Shown here one piece after another: positions 1 to 5,317 of a stretch of DNA of 7,596 bases. This stretch comes from Armatimonadota bacterium (GTDB taxonomy: Bacteria; Armatimonadota; Armatimonadia; Armatimonadales; Armatimonadaceae). Numbering within the stretch: position 1 is the stretch's first letter; each line of letters starts with the position of its first letter. Both the position numbers and the translations under genes were made by a program. The stretch lies in NCBI GenBank assembly GCA_014381035.1, contig JACMIS010000169.1, positions 1-7,596 on the forward strand, in the 5' to 3' direction. The notes under the pieces are model-generated. The model was not told the DNA's origin. It saw only the letters and a program-made list of their open reading frames with translations, and ran no database searches.

Positions 1-1083
1 AGTGTCGCCGACTGGTTTCGGAGCGTTGCCATCGGGATGGGCATCGAAACCGTTATCTTTCAGCGATTCCGCGAGGCGCCGTGCCGCGCCTTTGATTTTT
101 GTGCCGTTTTGCACGGCGACCACGGTAAGCGCGTTGGCTGCCCCTTGATCGCCGCGCAAAAGCCAATCGACGAGATACTGGGTTTTGTCCGTGTCCGGCT
201 TGAATACATACAAACCGCCTTCGCGCCCATCCTGGCCGATCAGGGAAGCGGAAGTGATCTTATCCGGTTCAGTTTCGCGGAAAATGGTAGCGAGTGCGAG
301 GAGTTGTGTCTGACTCAGATTTGTTTCTACCTGGTTAAAGGCTACCTCCACCAGACTGTTTGCACGCATCAGTATCGCTGGATTTTTTGCTTTCGCGATC
401 ATCGCCCGCACGAGGTTTTGCTGGCGTGCCATCCGACGCACGTCGCCTTCCTCTTTGGAACGGGCCGCACCGTCGTTGGACTTGCGAAAACGTGTGTAGC
501 CTACTGCCTGATCGCCATTGATGGTGTATGTCCCTTCCGGAAGATCAATGTGTAGACCGCCCCAGTTGTCATCGTATTTCATGGCATCAAGCGCGGTGAC
601 TTCCACCCCCCCGATTTCATCCACTAATTGTTTCACGCCATCTGGCTTTAAAGCAATGTAATATTCGGGAGTCACGCCGAGCAGTTTCCCGACCGTGTCT
701 ACCGCCATCGTCGCGCCGCCCTGGGCGAAAGCGGCGTTGATTTTGCCGCGCCGCTCAGCGACATAGGTATCGCGAGGAATGGACAGGGCGGAAACGGTTT
801 TGTTGTGCAGGTCCAGCGAGAAAACGATCAAAGTATCCGAGCGGGATGCTTTTGTGTAAAGAATTCCCTTGTTGGTGTGGTTATAGTCTTTGCCGATGAG
901 CAGGATATTAACGCGTTGTGCGTTCGCGGGAAATTTGCTGAGGGGATCTTGAATACCGGTCCAGGTGCCGATAATTCCTTCCTTGCCGCCCAATTGCTGA
1001 CCGACTTGTAACGCTTTCCCGGCGAACAATGCGAATACGCCCAGGATGCCTGCGACGATTCCCACCGTCACCATTCGTTTCAT
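1..1083 (-). CDS. LytR-CpsA-Psr (LCP) family envelope glycopolymer transferase, 3' end outside window
   Basis: LCP proteins transfer undecaprenyl-linked glycopolymers (teichoic acid, capsule, arabinogalactan or similar) onto the cell wall from the outer face of the membrane. Reading the minus strand from ATG 1083-1081 gives 361 uninterrupted codons. An N-terminal membrane anchor lies at about residues 5-25 after MKR, followed by a linker and an LCP core at about 56-230. Family landmarks are 'NILLIGKD' (59-66), 'RSDTLIV' (R81, D83), 'SIPRDTY' (R104, D105), 'KINAAFAQGG' (114-123), 'YTRFR' (196-200) and 'GDVRRMARQQ' (D214, R217, R220, Q221). These include the arginines and aspartates that bind pyrophosphate and metal in characterised members. 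From about 318 ('ALTVVAVQNGT') a LytR_C-type domain begins, and the window ends inside it. The start is chosen because it places the anchor at the N terminus; a possible ribosome site (AAAGGG, 1096-1101) is about 12 nt away and weak. The gene is divergent from the aminotransferase. The family is secure; the polymer transferred is unknown. Confidence 0.9.
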   Translation of the reverse strand, partial: MKRMVTVGIVAGILGVFALFAGKALQVGQQLGGKEGIIGTWTGIQDPLSKFPANAQRVNILLIGKDYNHTNKGILYTKASRSDTLIVFSLDLHNKTVSALSIPRDTYVAERRGKINAAFAQGGATMAVDTVGKLLGVTPEYYIALKPDGVKQLVDEIGGVEVTALDAMKYDDNWGGLHIDLPEGTYTINGDQAVGYTRFRKSNDGAARSKEEGDVRRMARQQNLVRAMIAKAKNPAILMRANSLVEVAFNQVETNLSQTQLLALATIFRETEPDKITSASLIGQDGREGGLYVFKPDTDKTQYLVDWLLRGDQGAANALTVVAVQNGTKIKGAARRLAESLKDNGFDAHPDGNAPKPVGDT

Positions 1084-1297
1084 GCTGTTGCTTATCCCTT
1101 TACCGGTTGTTGAAGCGGTCCGTCGGTTACCGCTACTGCTTGCGGGTTTCGGTCTACGGGGCTCGTATGCGTTGGACCCGGCCCGCGCTGTCTCGGATTC
1201 TTGCCAAGGCATCGCAGAAGTCTCTTGTGAGACGGGCGATATGAATACCCGTGTCCGCCGTCGCCCGGAGGGGGTGCGACTATCCGCCTCGTTTGCA

Positions 1298-1303
1298 ATT
1301 GTA
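1298..1303 (-). promoter_or_regulatory. Possible -10 box for the LCP gene
   Basis: On the minus strand these bases read TACAAT, the same hexamer found at the two plus-strand promoters proposed in this window. The upstream -35 candidate (TTACGA, 15-nt spacer) is poor. Use of this box would give a leader of roughly 200 nt before the LCP start codon. This is a weak call. Confidence 0.2.
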
Positions 1304-1391
1304 TCGTCTTGACTACCGTCGTAATCATACTGTGAAGGCACTATGAATGGTTCCCGTTTCACCAATTGTCTGCAACATTCGTGCCGACATA

Positions 1392-1405
1392 AACGACGTG
1401 TCGTT
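1392..1405. promoter_or_regulatory. Perfect dyad AACGAC-GT-GTCGTT, possible operator
   Basis: Two 6-bp half-sites are perfect inverted repeats around a 2-nt centre. The dyad lies about 85 bp upstream of the proposed -10 box of the aminotransferase, where a regulator of that gene or of the divergent LCP gene could bind. No cognate regulator is identified, and the core differs from the AACCGGTT sites before lacI. A chance occurrence is quite possible. Confidence 0.25.
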
Positions 1406-1489
1406 CTTCGCCACGAAGCGAAGCAATGGGGGGGTGCCGATGTCGCCGCCGTTAGTATACAGCCTCCGATGGGAATTCGGCAAAAGCGG

Positions 1490-1495
1490 TACAAT
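1490..1495 (+). promoter_or_regulatory. -10 box of aminotransferase promoter (possibly leaderless mRNA)
   Basis: TACAAT ends 8 nt before the ATG at 1504. Transcription normally starts about 6-8 nt after the -10 box, so the mRNA would begin at or within a few bases of the start codon. No good -35 element (TTGACA-like) is seen 16-18 nt upstream, and no Shine-Dalgarno sequence precedes the ATG, which fits leaderless translation. The role is inferred from position and sequence alone. Confidence 0.4.
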
Positions 1496-1503
1496 TACGG
1501 GTC

Positions 1504-2823
1504 ATGCTACCCGAACGAAGAACCGCGATTCCCGGTCCGAAATCACTCGCCCTCGCCGAGCATTTGCGCAACAGTGAGAACCCGAATATCACATTTTTAG
1601 ACCCGTTGCGCCGCTTTCCGGTGTTCTGGGAGAGCGCGAATGGTTGCCTTGTCACGGACGCCGACGGAAACACCTACCTGGACTTGACCGCGGCGTTCGG
1701 GGTTGCGGCGGTCGGACACGGAAACCGTCGTGTCGTAGAAGCGATCCAGAATCAAGCCGCGACGTTGATACACGGGATGGGAGATGTACACCCGTCCGGC
1801 GTAAAGGTGCGACTTGCGGAAAAGATCGCCGCGTGCACCCCGGGCGATCTGGGCTTCGTGATTTTCGGATTGAATGGCGGCGATGCGGTAGAAGCCGCAC
1901 TGAAATCGGCGCGACTTTTTACCGGCAAGCCGGGAGTATTGGCGTTCCGTTCCGGCTATCATGGCTTAACCATGGGCGCACTCGCCGTGACGGAACGCGC
2001 CGATTTTCGGGAACCGTTTTCCGGGCAGGTGCCGACATTCGGGCGACATATCCCGTATTGTGAACCACGCGAATGCACACTCTCCTGCGGCACTGCCTGC
2101 AACAGGGCGTGTTTGTCGTTCGTGGAAGCCGCGTTCCGTGAACACCGGGACACGCTTGGCGCGGTGATCGTGGAACCAGTGCAAGGGCGCGGCGGGATTA
2201 TCGAGCCGCCGCCGGGCTGGATGGCGGGCTTGCGCGAGCTCTGCGACCGCTACGAAATGTTACTCATCGCCGATGAAATCTTCACCGGGTGGGGGCGCAC
2301 AGGCGATTGGTGGGCGTGCGACGCAGACGGTGTCATCCCGGACATTCTGTGTATGGGCAAAGCGATGGGGGGCGGATTCCCGATGTCGGCATGTGCGATG
2401 CGCCCCCGGATCGCGCGAGCGTGGGGTGAATCTACCGGCGAAGCTCTGCACACGTCCACATTTTTGGGGCACCCGCTCGCCTGTGCGGCGTCGCTCGCGG
2501 CGATAGGCGAGATCGAACGTCTCGGTTTGCCCCGCCTCGCGAAAACTACGGGGGCTTATTTCAAGGCACGGTTGACAGAACTCCAGGAGCGTTTCCCTGA
2601 CGTTATCGCCGAAGTCCGCGGGCGCGGCTTGATGCTGGGGCTGCGGTTCTCGCACAGGGAGACCGCACTACGCCTGGTATACGACCTGCTTCAGCGCGGG
2701 TTGATCGTGCTCCCGGCGGGCCCCGGTGACATTCTTGAATTTGTGCCCCCGTTGATAATCGAGCCTGTCCAGATCGACTACGCGCTGGATCAGATAGCAA
2801 CCTCCCTGGAGACGCAACGATAA
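1504..2823 (+). CDS. Class III PLP-dependent aminotransferase (4-aminobutyrate/acetylornithine aminotransferase-like)
   Basis: This is a 439-residue fold-type I transaminase, full length for the family (usually 420-460). It should move an amino group from an omega-amino acid, diamine or similar donor to a 2-oxo acid in the cytoplasm; the substrate cannot be read from sequence. Landmarks: N-terminal 'PGPKSLALAEHL' (11-22), 'DADGNTYLDL' (52-61), the phosphate-binding area around 'NGGDAVEAAL', 'SGYHG', 'EPVQGRGG' (E224, Q227), 'IADEIFTGWGRTG' with D257 as the likely pyridine-nitrogen partner, and 'MGKAMGGGFP' with K286 as the likely Schiff-base lysine. All expected cofactor residues are present. 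A cysteine-rich insert, C186-X4-C191-X3-C195-X3-C199-X3-C203, resembles a 'PYC..C...CG..C' segment seen in some relatives. ATG 1504 is chosen because the conserved N terminus starts there; there is no ribosome site. It ends with tandem TAA codons. No terminator is seen before lacI. Confidence 0.9.
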   Translation: MLPERRTAIPGPKSLALAEHLRNSENPNITFLDPLRRFPVFWESANGCLVTDADGNTYLDLTAAFGVAAVGHGNRRVVEAIQNQAATLIHGMGDVHPSGVKVRLAEKIAACTPGDLGFVIFGLNGGDAVEAALKSARLFTGKPGVLAFRSGYHGLTMGALAVTERADFREPFSGQVPTFGRHIPYCEPRECTLSCGTACNRACLSFVEAAFREHRDTLGAVIVEPVQGRGGIIEPPPGWMAGLRELCDRYEMLLIADEIFTGWGRTGDWWACDADGVIPDILCMGKAMGGGFPMSACAMRPRIARAWGESTGEALHTSTFLGHPLACAASLAAIGEIERLGLPRLAKTTGAYFKARLTELQERFPDVIAEVRGRGLMLGLRFSHRETALRLVYDLLQRGLIVLPAGPGDILEFVPPLIIEPVQIDYALDQIATSLETQR

Positions 2824-2854
2824 TAAGGCGGAGAAAAAAGTTTTGAAATATTTT

Positions 2855-2868
2855 ATCAACCGGTTTAT
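2855..2868. promoter_or_regulatory. LacI-type operator site 1 (ATCAACCGGTTTAT)
   Basis: The palindromic core AACCGGTT has the central CG step typical of LacI-family operators, where the hinge helices insert. The 14-mer is the exact reverse complement of site 2, with centres 42 bp apart (four helical turns). It covers the region where a -35 element would sit for the lacI promoter, so binding should block RNA polymerase. Binding by the adjacent LacI protein is inferred from position and core type. Confidence 0.65.
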
Positions 2869-2882
2869 TTTTTGAAAATTCG

Positions 2883-2891
2883 TGCTACAAT
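2883..2891 (+). promoter_or_regulatory. Extended -10 promoter of lacI (TGCTACAAT)
   Basis: TACAAT at 2886-2891 is preceded by TG and one base, making an extended -10 element that can work with a poor -35. The predicted transcription start is near 2898, inside operator site 2. The promoter lies in an AT-rich patch between operators 1 and 2, a classic repressible layout. An alternative promoter is TTGAAA (2843-2848) with TATTTT (2866-2871), spacer 17. Confidence 0.55.
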
Positions 2892-2896
2892 GGTGC

Positions 2897-2910
2897 ATAA
2901 ACCGGTTGAT
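2897..2910. promoter_or_regulatory. LacI-type operator site 2 (ATAAACCGGTTGAT)
   Basis: This is the exact reverse complement of site 1, with the same AACCGGTT core. It covers the predicted transcription start of lacI. Together with site 1 it brackets the -10 box, which suggests autorepression, with both dimers on the same face of the helix. Confidence 0.65.
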
Positions 2911-2918
2911 TGATGTTT

Positions 2919-2932
2919 ATAAACCGGCTGGC
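2919..2932. promoter_or_regulatory. Degenerate LacI-type operator site 3 (ATAAACCGGCTGGC)
   Basis: The left half (ATAAACC) is identical to that of site 2, while the right half has diverged. Its centre is 22 bp from site 2, about two helical turns. It would lie inside the coding region if translation began at the TTG at 2910 or the ATG at 2913, which favours a start further downstream. It is weaker than sites 1 and 2 and may be a chance partial repeat. Confidence 0.35.
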
Positions 2933-2960
2933 GATGATGTCACGAAACGAAGCGAGCGAG

Positions 2961-4049
2961 ATGATGCGAAAAACACCCACCCTGAAAGATGTTGCGGGAC
3001 GACTCGGTATGCACAAGTCTACCGTCTCCCTGGCACTTTCCGGCAAGGGCACCATCTCCGCGGAAACGCGTCAGCAGGTCCTTTCCGCCGCCCGGGAAAT
3101 CGGTTACGAACCGAACCCTATCGCGCAGCGACTCGCCTCCGGTGACGGCGCGTCTATGGTCTGTATTTTCAGTGGGGTGCTTGATGTCGGGTTAGCCACG
3201 GAAAAAATACTGCTGATTCAAAAAGCACTTGCCGCCCGCTCTCTGGAAGTGCCGATCTACACTTGCTACGACCCGATCAGCACGGGGAACAAGAACGATC
3301 TGGGCGACGGAAGATCTCAGGCGGCGCAGGTGCGACAACTCTGTCGGCAGCGCCCGCGAGCGGTAATCTGTGCCGCGCAACGGGTTCATTCGGCGGTGTT
3401 GACCGAGTTGGAAACCTACCAGAGCAATGGGGGCATCGTTGTTTCGTATGACACACCGATTCCGCTATCGTGCGACCGGGTTATCTTCGACCGCGAGGAC
3501 AACGCCTATCACGCCGCCCGTCACATCCTGGAAAAAGGGCACCGTCGTATCGGGATTGCGATGTCGGAGATCGCAGGGGGGGCATGGGACCCGCAAGGAT
3601 ACCGTTTGAACGGCTTCCGACGTGCCCTTGAAGAGTTCAATGTACCATTCCGCGATGAGTGGTTTTTCCGTACTGGCACCTACGAGACCGGCGGCGCGGA
3701 GATGGCGGCGCGATTCCTCCAAATGGCGGAGCGCCCGACTGCAATCACGATAGTTAACGATTACGTCGCTCTGGCGTTCATGGTCGAGGTGATGCGGGCA
3801 GGCGTGCGGATTCCGAAGGATTTGAGTGTAGTCGGACACGACAACCAACCCATTGCCGCTTATTGCCCGGTGCCGCTAACTAGCATGACGCAACCGACGC
3901 AAAAAATTGCACAGACAGTGGTCGAACTCCTGATGCAGCGGCTTGAGGAAGAAGCAAGTGGACCGAATGATGACGCAGTGTACGCGCCGCGCAAGCAGGT
4001 AATCAAGGGAGATTTAGTGCTACGTGACAGCACGACAACAGTGGAGTGA
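2961..4049 (+). CDS. LacI/GalR-family transcriptional regulator
   Basis: This DNA-binding repressor is expected to sense a sugar or related small molecule; the ligand is unknown. From ATG 2961 it has 362 residues, normal for the family. The LacI-type helix-turn-helix occupies about residues 7-55 ('TLKDVAGRLGMHKSTVSLALSG'-like, with SAETRQQV following), then the hinge helix 'NPIAQRLASG'. A periplasmic-binding-protein-like effector domain follows, including 'HILEKGHRRIGI', 'ITIVNDYVALAF', 'DLSVVGHDNQPIA' and 'PLTSMTQP'. Start choice is uncertain: in-frame candidates are TTG 2910 and ATG 2913, 2934, 2937, 2961 and 2964. The helix-turn-helix begins just after 2964 in most relatives, and operator 3 overlaps the earlier starts, so 2961 is preferred. 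No strong ribosome site is present. The three AACCGG(T/C)T sites upstream suggest autoregulation. Downstream genes on the same strand encode a prepilin-like protein and a GH106-like hydrolase, consistent with carbohydrate control. Confidence 0.9.
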   Translation: MMRKTPTLKDVAGRLGMHKSTVSLALSGKGTISAETRQQVLSAAREIGYEPNPIAQRLASGDGASMVCIFSGVLDVGLATEKILLIQKALAARSLEVPIYTCYDPISTGNKNDLGDGRSQAAQVRQLCRQRPRAVICAAQRVHSAVLTELETYQSNGGIVVSYDTPIPLSCDRVIFDREDNAYHAARHILEKGHRRIGIAMSEIAGGAWDPQGYRLNGFRRALEEFNVPFRDEWFFRTGTYETGGAEMAARFLQMAERPTAITIVNDYVALAFMVEVMRAGVRIPKDLSVVGHDNQPIAAYCPVPLTSMTQPTQKIAQTVVELLMQRLEEEASGPNDDAVYAPRKQVIKGDLVLRDSTTTVE

Positions 4050-4219
4050 CAGTGAACGAAGGCTGTGTCTCAACGAGGAAGACAATTCTGGTGACGAAGA
4101 TGCCGAAATCAGGACCAGGGGTAATGGGTAGGCGGGTTGAATACCCTTCCGCCAGATCTCTCACGAGAAGCACGCCGTCGTTTATTGTCCGCGGATTTTC
4201 TTCGCGAAGCCCCGCTATT

Positions 4220-4240
4220 AAGTGAATTTGAGATTCACTT
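4220..4240. repeat. Inverted repeat AAGTGAAT/ATTCACTT (8-bp stem, 5-nt loop)
   Basis: A perfect 8-bp inverted repeat with a 5-nt loop (TTGAG) lies between lacI and the prepilin-like gene. It is AT-rich and lacks a following T tract on either strand, so it is a poor intrinsic terminator. It could instead be an operator-type dyad or a weak RNA hairpin in the lacI 3' region. Confidence 0.4.
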
Positions 4241-4304
4241 GAAAATGTACCGAAGCCGTTCGATGTAGACCTGACGACCGACAGGGTTCCCGCATCGTTC
4301 GCAT

Positions 4305-4326
4305 TAAAATACCTCATTTATGAGGT
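4305..4326 (+). promoter_or_regulatory. Possible promoter (TAAAAT) with overlapping dyad ACCTCAT-TT-ATGAGGT
   Basis: TAAAAT at 4305-4310 could be a -10 box. The next bases (4311-4326) are a perfect 7-bp inverted repeat around TT, covering the predicted transcription start near 4317. A promoter with an operator at +1 would give a leader of about 50 nt to the ATG at 4368. The -35 region shows no good match, so the call is tentative. Confidence 0.3.
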
Positions 4327-4355
4327 TTATCGTAGCCGATAAAATTACACCGGAT

Positions 4356-4362
4356 GGAGAAG
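4356..4362 (+). promoter_or_regulatory. Ribosome binding site GGAGAAG deciding the prepilin start
   Basis: GGAGA at 4356-4360 lies 7 nt before ATG 4368. This supports 4368 over the in-frame ATG at 4320, which falls within the 4311-4326 dyad and would add 16 residues before the short basic leader. It is the only clear Shine-Dalgarno sequence among the starts visible in this window. Confidence 0.7.
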
Positions 4363-4367
4363 TCCTA

Positions 4368-5195
4368 ATGTCAAAACGTATCAACCTTTACAACGCGTCG
4401 TCACGGATGACAGCATTTACATTGATCGAATTGCTTGTAGTTATAGCGATAATAGCAATCCTTGCTGCGATTCTTTTCCCCGTTTTCGCCCAGGCAAGGG
4501 AAAAGGCACGCTCGACGGCCTGTCTGTCGAACGAAAGGCAGATCGGGCTGGCGATCATGCAGTACGTCCAGGACTACGACGAGACCTGGCCCTGCGGGCG
4601 GACCACCACCTCGTCCACCGGTGTCGTCTTTCATACCGGTATCGGCTGGGCGCAACAGGTGTTCCCGTACGTCAAAGCCGCCCAGTTGTTCAAATGCCCG
4701 AGCGACGAAACGGAACCCCCGACTAACCCCCTCATTCAGAACAACGTGGTCATGTCGTACGCCATGAACGCGAACCTTGCCCTGATCGAAGACGCCAAAC
4801 TGACCAAGCCTGCGATGACCTGCGCCTTGATCGAGGTTTCCGGAAACGACGGGTTCGTGCGGGATCAAACCCCGGTGGACGACCGCGCCCCCGCCGCCCA
4901 TGGTCCCATCGTTGCCACGGGTGGTAGTGCGGGCGGGCTGGTACGCGGTCAATACCGGACCGGTCCCATCGGCGTTCCAGAGCGGAACCCCGCTACTAAT
5001 ACCGTCCAGCGATTCGGGAAAGCACGCCACTCCGAAGGGTCGAACTTCCTCTGCGCGGACGGGCATGCGAAGTGGTGCCGTGGACGAACCGTGTCCACCG
5101 GTGCGATCGCGCAAGTGAAGACGAACGCGCAAACGAACACCCGTGCCGCAGGAACGGAGTCATCGGGGATCATACTCACTTTCAGCCCGCTGTAA
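4368..5195 (+). CDS. Type IV prepilin-like protein with H-X9-DG C-terminal motif (DUF1559-type)
   Basis: This 275-residue protein has a class III (prepilin) signal: basic leader [16 protein letters not shown], predicted cleavage between A16 and F17, FTLIE with the conserved glutamate at +5 (E21), then a hydrophobic helix (about 22-41) running into '[12 protein letters not shown]'. The following '[11 protein letters not shown]' (52-62) and '[10 protein letters not shown]' (66-75) are typical of the Armatimonadota/Planctomycetes DUF1559 family. Near the C terminus is '[12 protein letters not shown]', with H221 and D231-G232 matching the H-X9-DG signature. A further 43 residues follow, rich in T, A and N. 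The protein should be handled by a prepilin peptidase and assembled or displayed by a type IV pilus or type II secretion-like apparatus; the function of these families is poorly known. The residue before cleavage is Ala rather than the usual Gly. It sits between lacI and a glycoside hydrolase gene, on the same strand. Confidence 0.85.
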   Translation: MSKRINLYNASSRMTAFTLIELLVVIAIIAILAAILFPVFAQAREKARSTACLSNERQIGLAIMQYVQDYDETWPCGRTTTSSTGVVFHTGIGWAQQVFPYVKAAQLFKCPSDETEPPTNPLIQNNVVMSYAMNANLALIEDAKLTKPAMTCALIEVSGNDGFVRDQTPVDDRAPAAHGPIVATGGSAGGLVRGQYRTGPIGVPERNPATNTVQRFGKARHSEGSNFLCADGHAKWCRGRTVSTGAIAQVKTNAQTNTRAAGTESSGIILTFSPL

Positions 5196-5225
5196 GACAT
5201 TAGGGCAAGCTTTCGTGACTTGTTC

Positions 5226-5239
5226 AGAACCGGAGTTCT
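5226..5239 (+). repeat. Small hairpin AGAAC-CGGA-GTTCT in prepilin-hydrolase spacer
   Basis: A 5-bp perfect stem closes a CGGA tetraloop 31 nt after the prepilin stop codon. It is short and not followed by a T tract. It may stack with the larger hairpin at 5254-5299 as part of the structured spacer RNA. Confidence 0.3.
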
Positions 5240-5253
5240 CAGCCCTTGCAAAC

Positions 5254-5299
5254 ACGGGACGAATCGGGAAGTCTGACCGGATTTCTCGGTTCGTCCCGT
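5254..5299 (+). terminator. 20-bp stem-loop between prepilin-like and hydrolase genes (terminator or 5' regulatory hairpin)
   Basis: Bases 5254-5273 pair with 5280-5299 without interruption: 17 Watson-Crick pairs and three G-U pairs (5264/5289, 5267/5286, 5271/5282), closing a 6-nt loop (TGACCG). The outer ten pairs are perfect and GC-rich. Only three T follow the stem (5299-5301), so it is not a textbook intrinsic terminator. It may stop or stabilise the prepilin transcript's 3' end, or control translation of the hydrolase, whose ATG lies 18 nt downstream without a ribosome site. The structure is directly visible; its role is inferred. Confidence 0.5.
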
Positions 5300-5317
5300 T
5301 TCGCGGTAAAACAACGG

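Larger units (their letters stand above)
1084..1503. other. Divergent intergenic region, no convincing gene
   Basis: This 420-nt stretch lies between the start codons of two divergently transcribed genes. The small open frames in it have no recognisable protein features. Visible structures are a 5-bp hairpin at 1220-1233 (GTCTC/GAGAC, 4-nt loop), a 14-nt dyad at 1392-1405, a 6-bp hairpin at 1406-1423 (CTTCGC/GCGAAG, 6-nt loop), a run of seven G at 1428-1434, and TACAAT-type -10 boxes facing both ways (1298-1303 minus, 1490-1495 plus). It probably carries the promoters of both flanking genes. A small RNA cannot be excluded but nothing supports one. Confidence 0.6.
4050..4367. other. Intergenic region between lacI and prepilin-like gene, no convincing gene
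   Basis: This 318-nt gap holds a CTTCGCGAAG palindrome (4200-4209), a hairpin (4220-4240), a dyad (4311-4326) and a possible promoter for the prepilin-like gene. Two open frames were weighed: a 41-codon plus-strand frame from ATG 4100 to the stop at 4223, and a 104-codon minus-strand frame from 4317 to 4003 that overlaps the end of lacI. Neither has a recognisable motif or a ribosome site, so neither is called as a gene, although a decayed gene remains possible. No clear intrinsic terminator for lacI is seen. Confidence 0.5.

Noticed and set aside
37..555. 172-codon plus-strand open frame
   Set aside because: It lies wholly antisense to the LCP gene, whose minus-strand frame shows strong family motifs throughout, and its product has no recognisable features.
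1092..1328. 78-codon minus-strand frame directly upstream of the LCP gene
   Set aside because: It is Arg/Pro-rich with no hydrophobic or conserved segment, is out of frame with the LCP gene, and has no credible ribosome site.
2260..2655. 131-codon minus-strand open frame
   Set aside because: It is antisense to the aminotransferase active-site region and reads as an Arg/Pro/His-rich shadow translation.
4220..4240. Intrinsic terminator for lacI
   Set aside because: The stem is AT-rich and no T tract follows it on the plus strand, so it is listed only as an inverted repeat.
4003..4317. 104-codon minus-strand open frame in the lacI-prepilin gap
   Set aside because: It has no ribosome site or recognisable motif and overlaps the lacI 3' end antisense. 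It is kept only as a finding and not called as a gene.
4320..4367. Longer N terminus for the prepilin-like protein from ATG 4320
   Set aside because: The ATG at 4368 has a ribosome site at proper spacing and gives a short basic leader typical of prepilins, while the 4320 ATG lies inside a dyad next to the putative promoter.
4401..5132. 243-codon minus-strand open frame
   Set aside because: It is antisense to the prepilin-like gene, rich in G, R, H and P with low complexity, and is explained by the GC-rich codon bias of the true gene.
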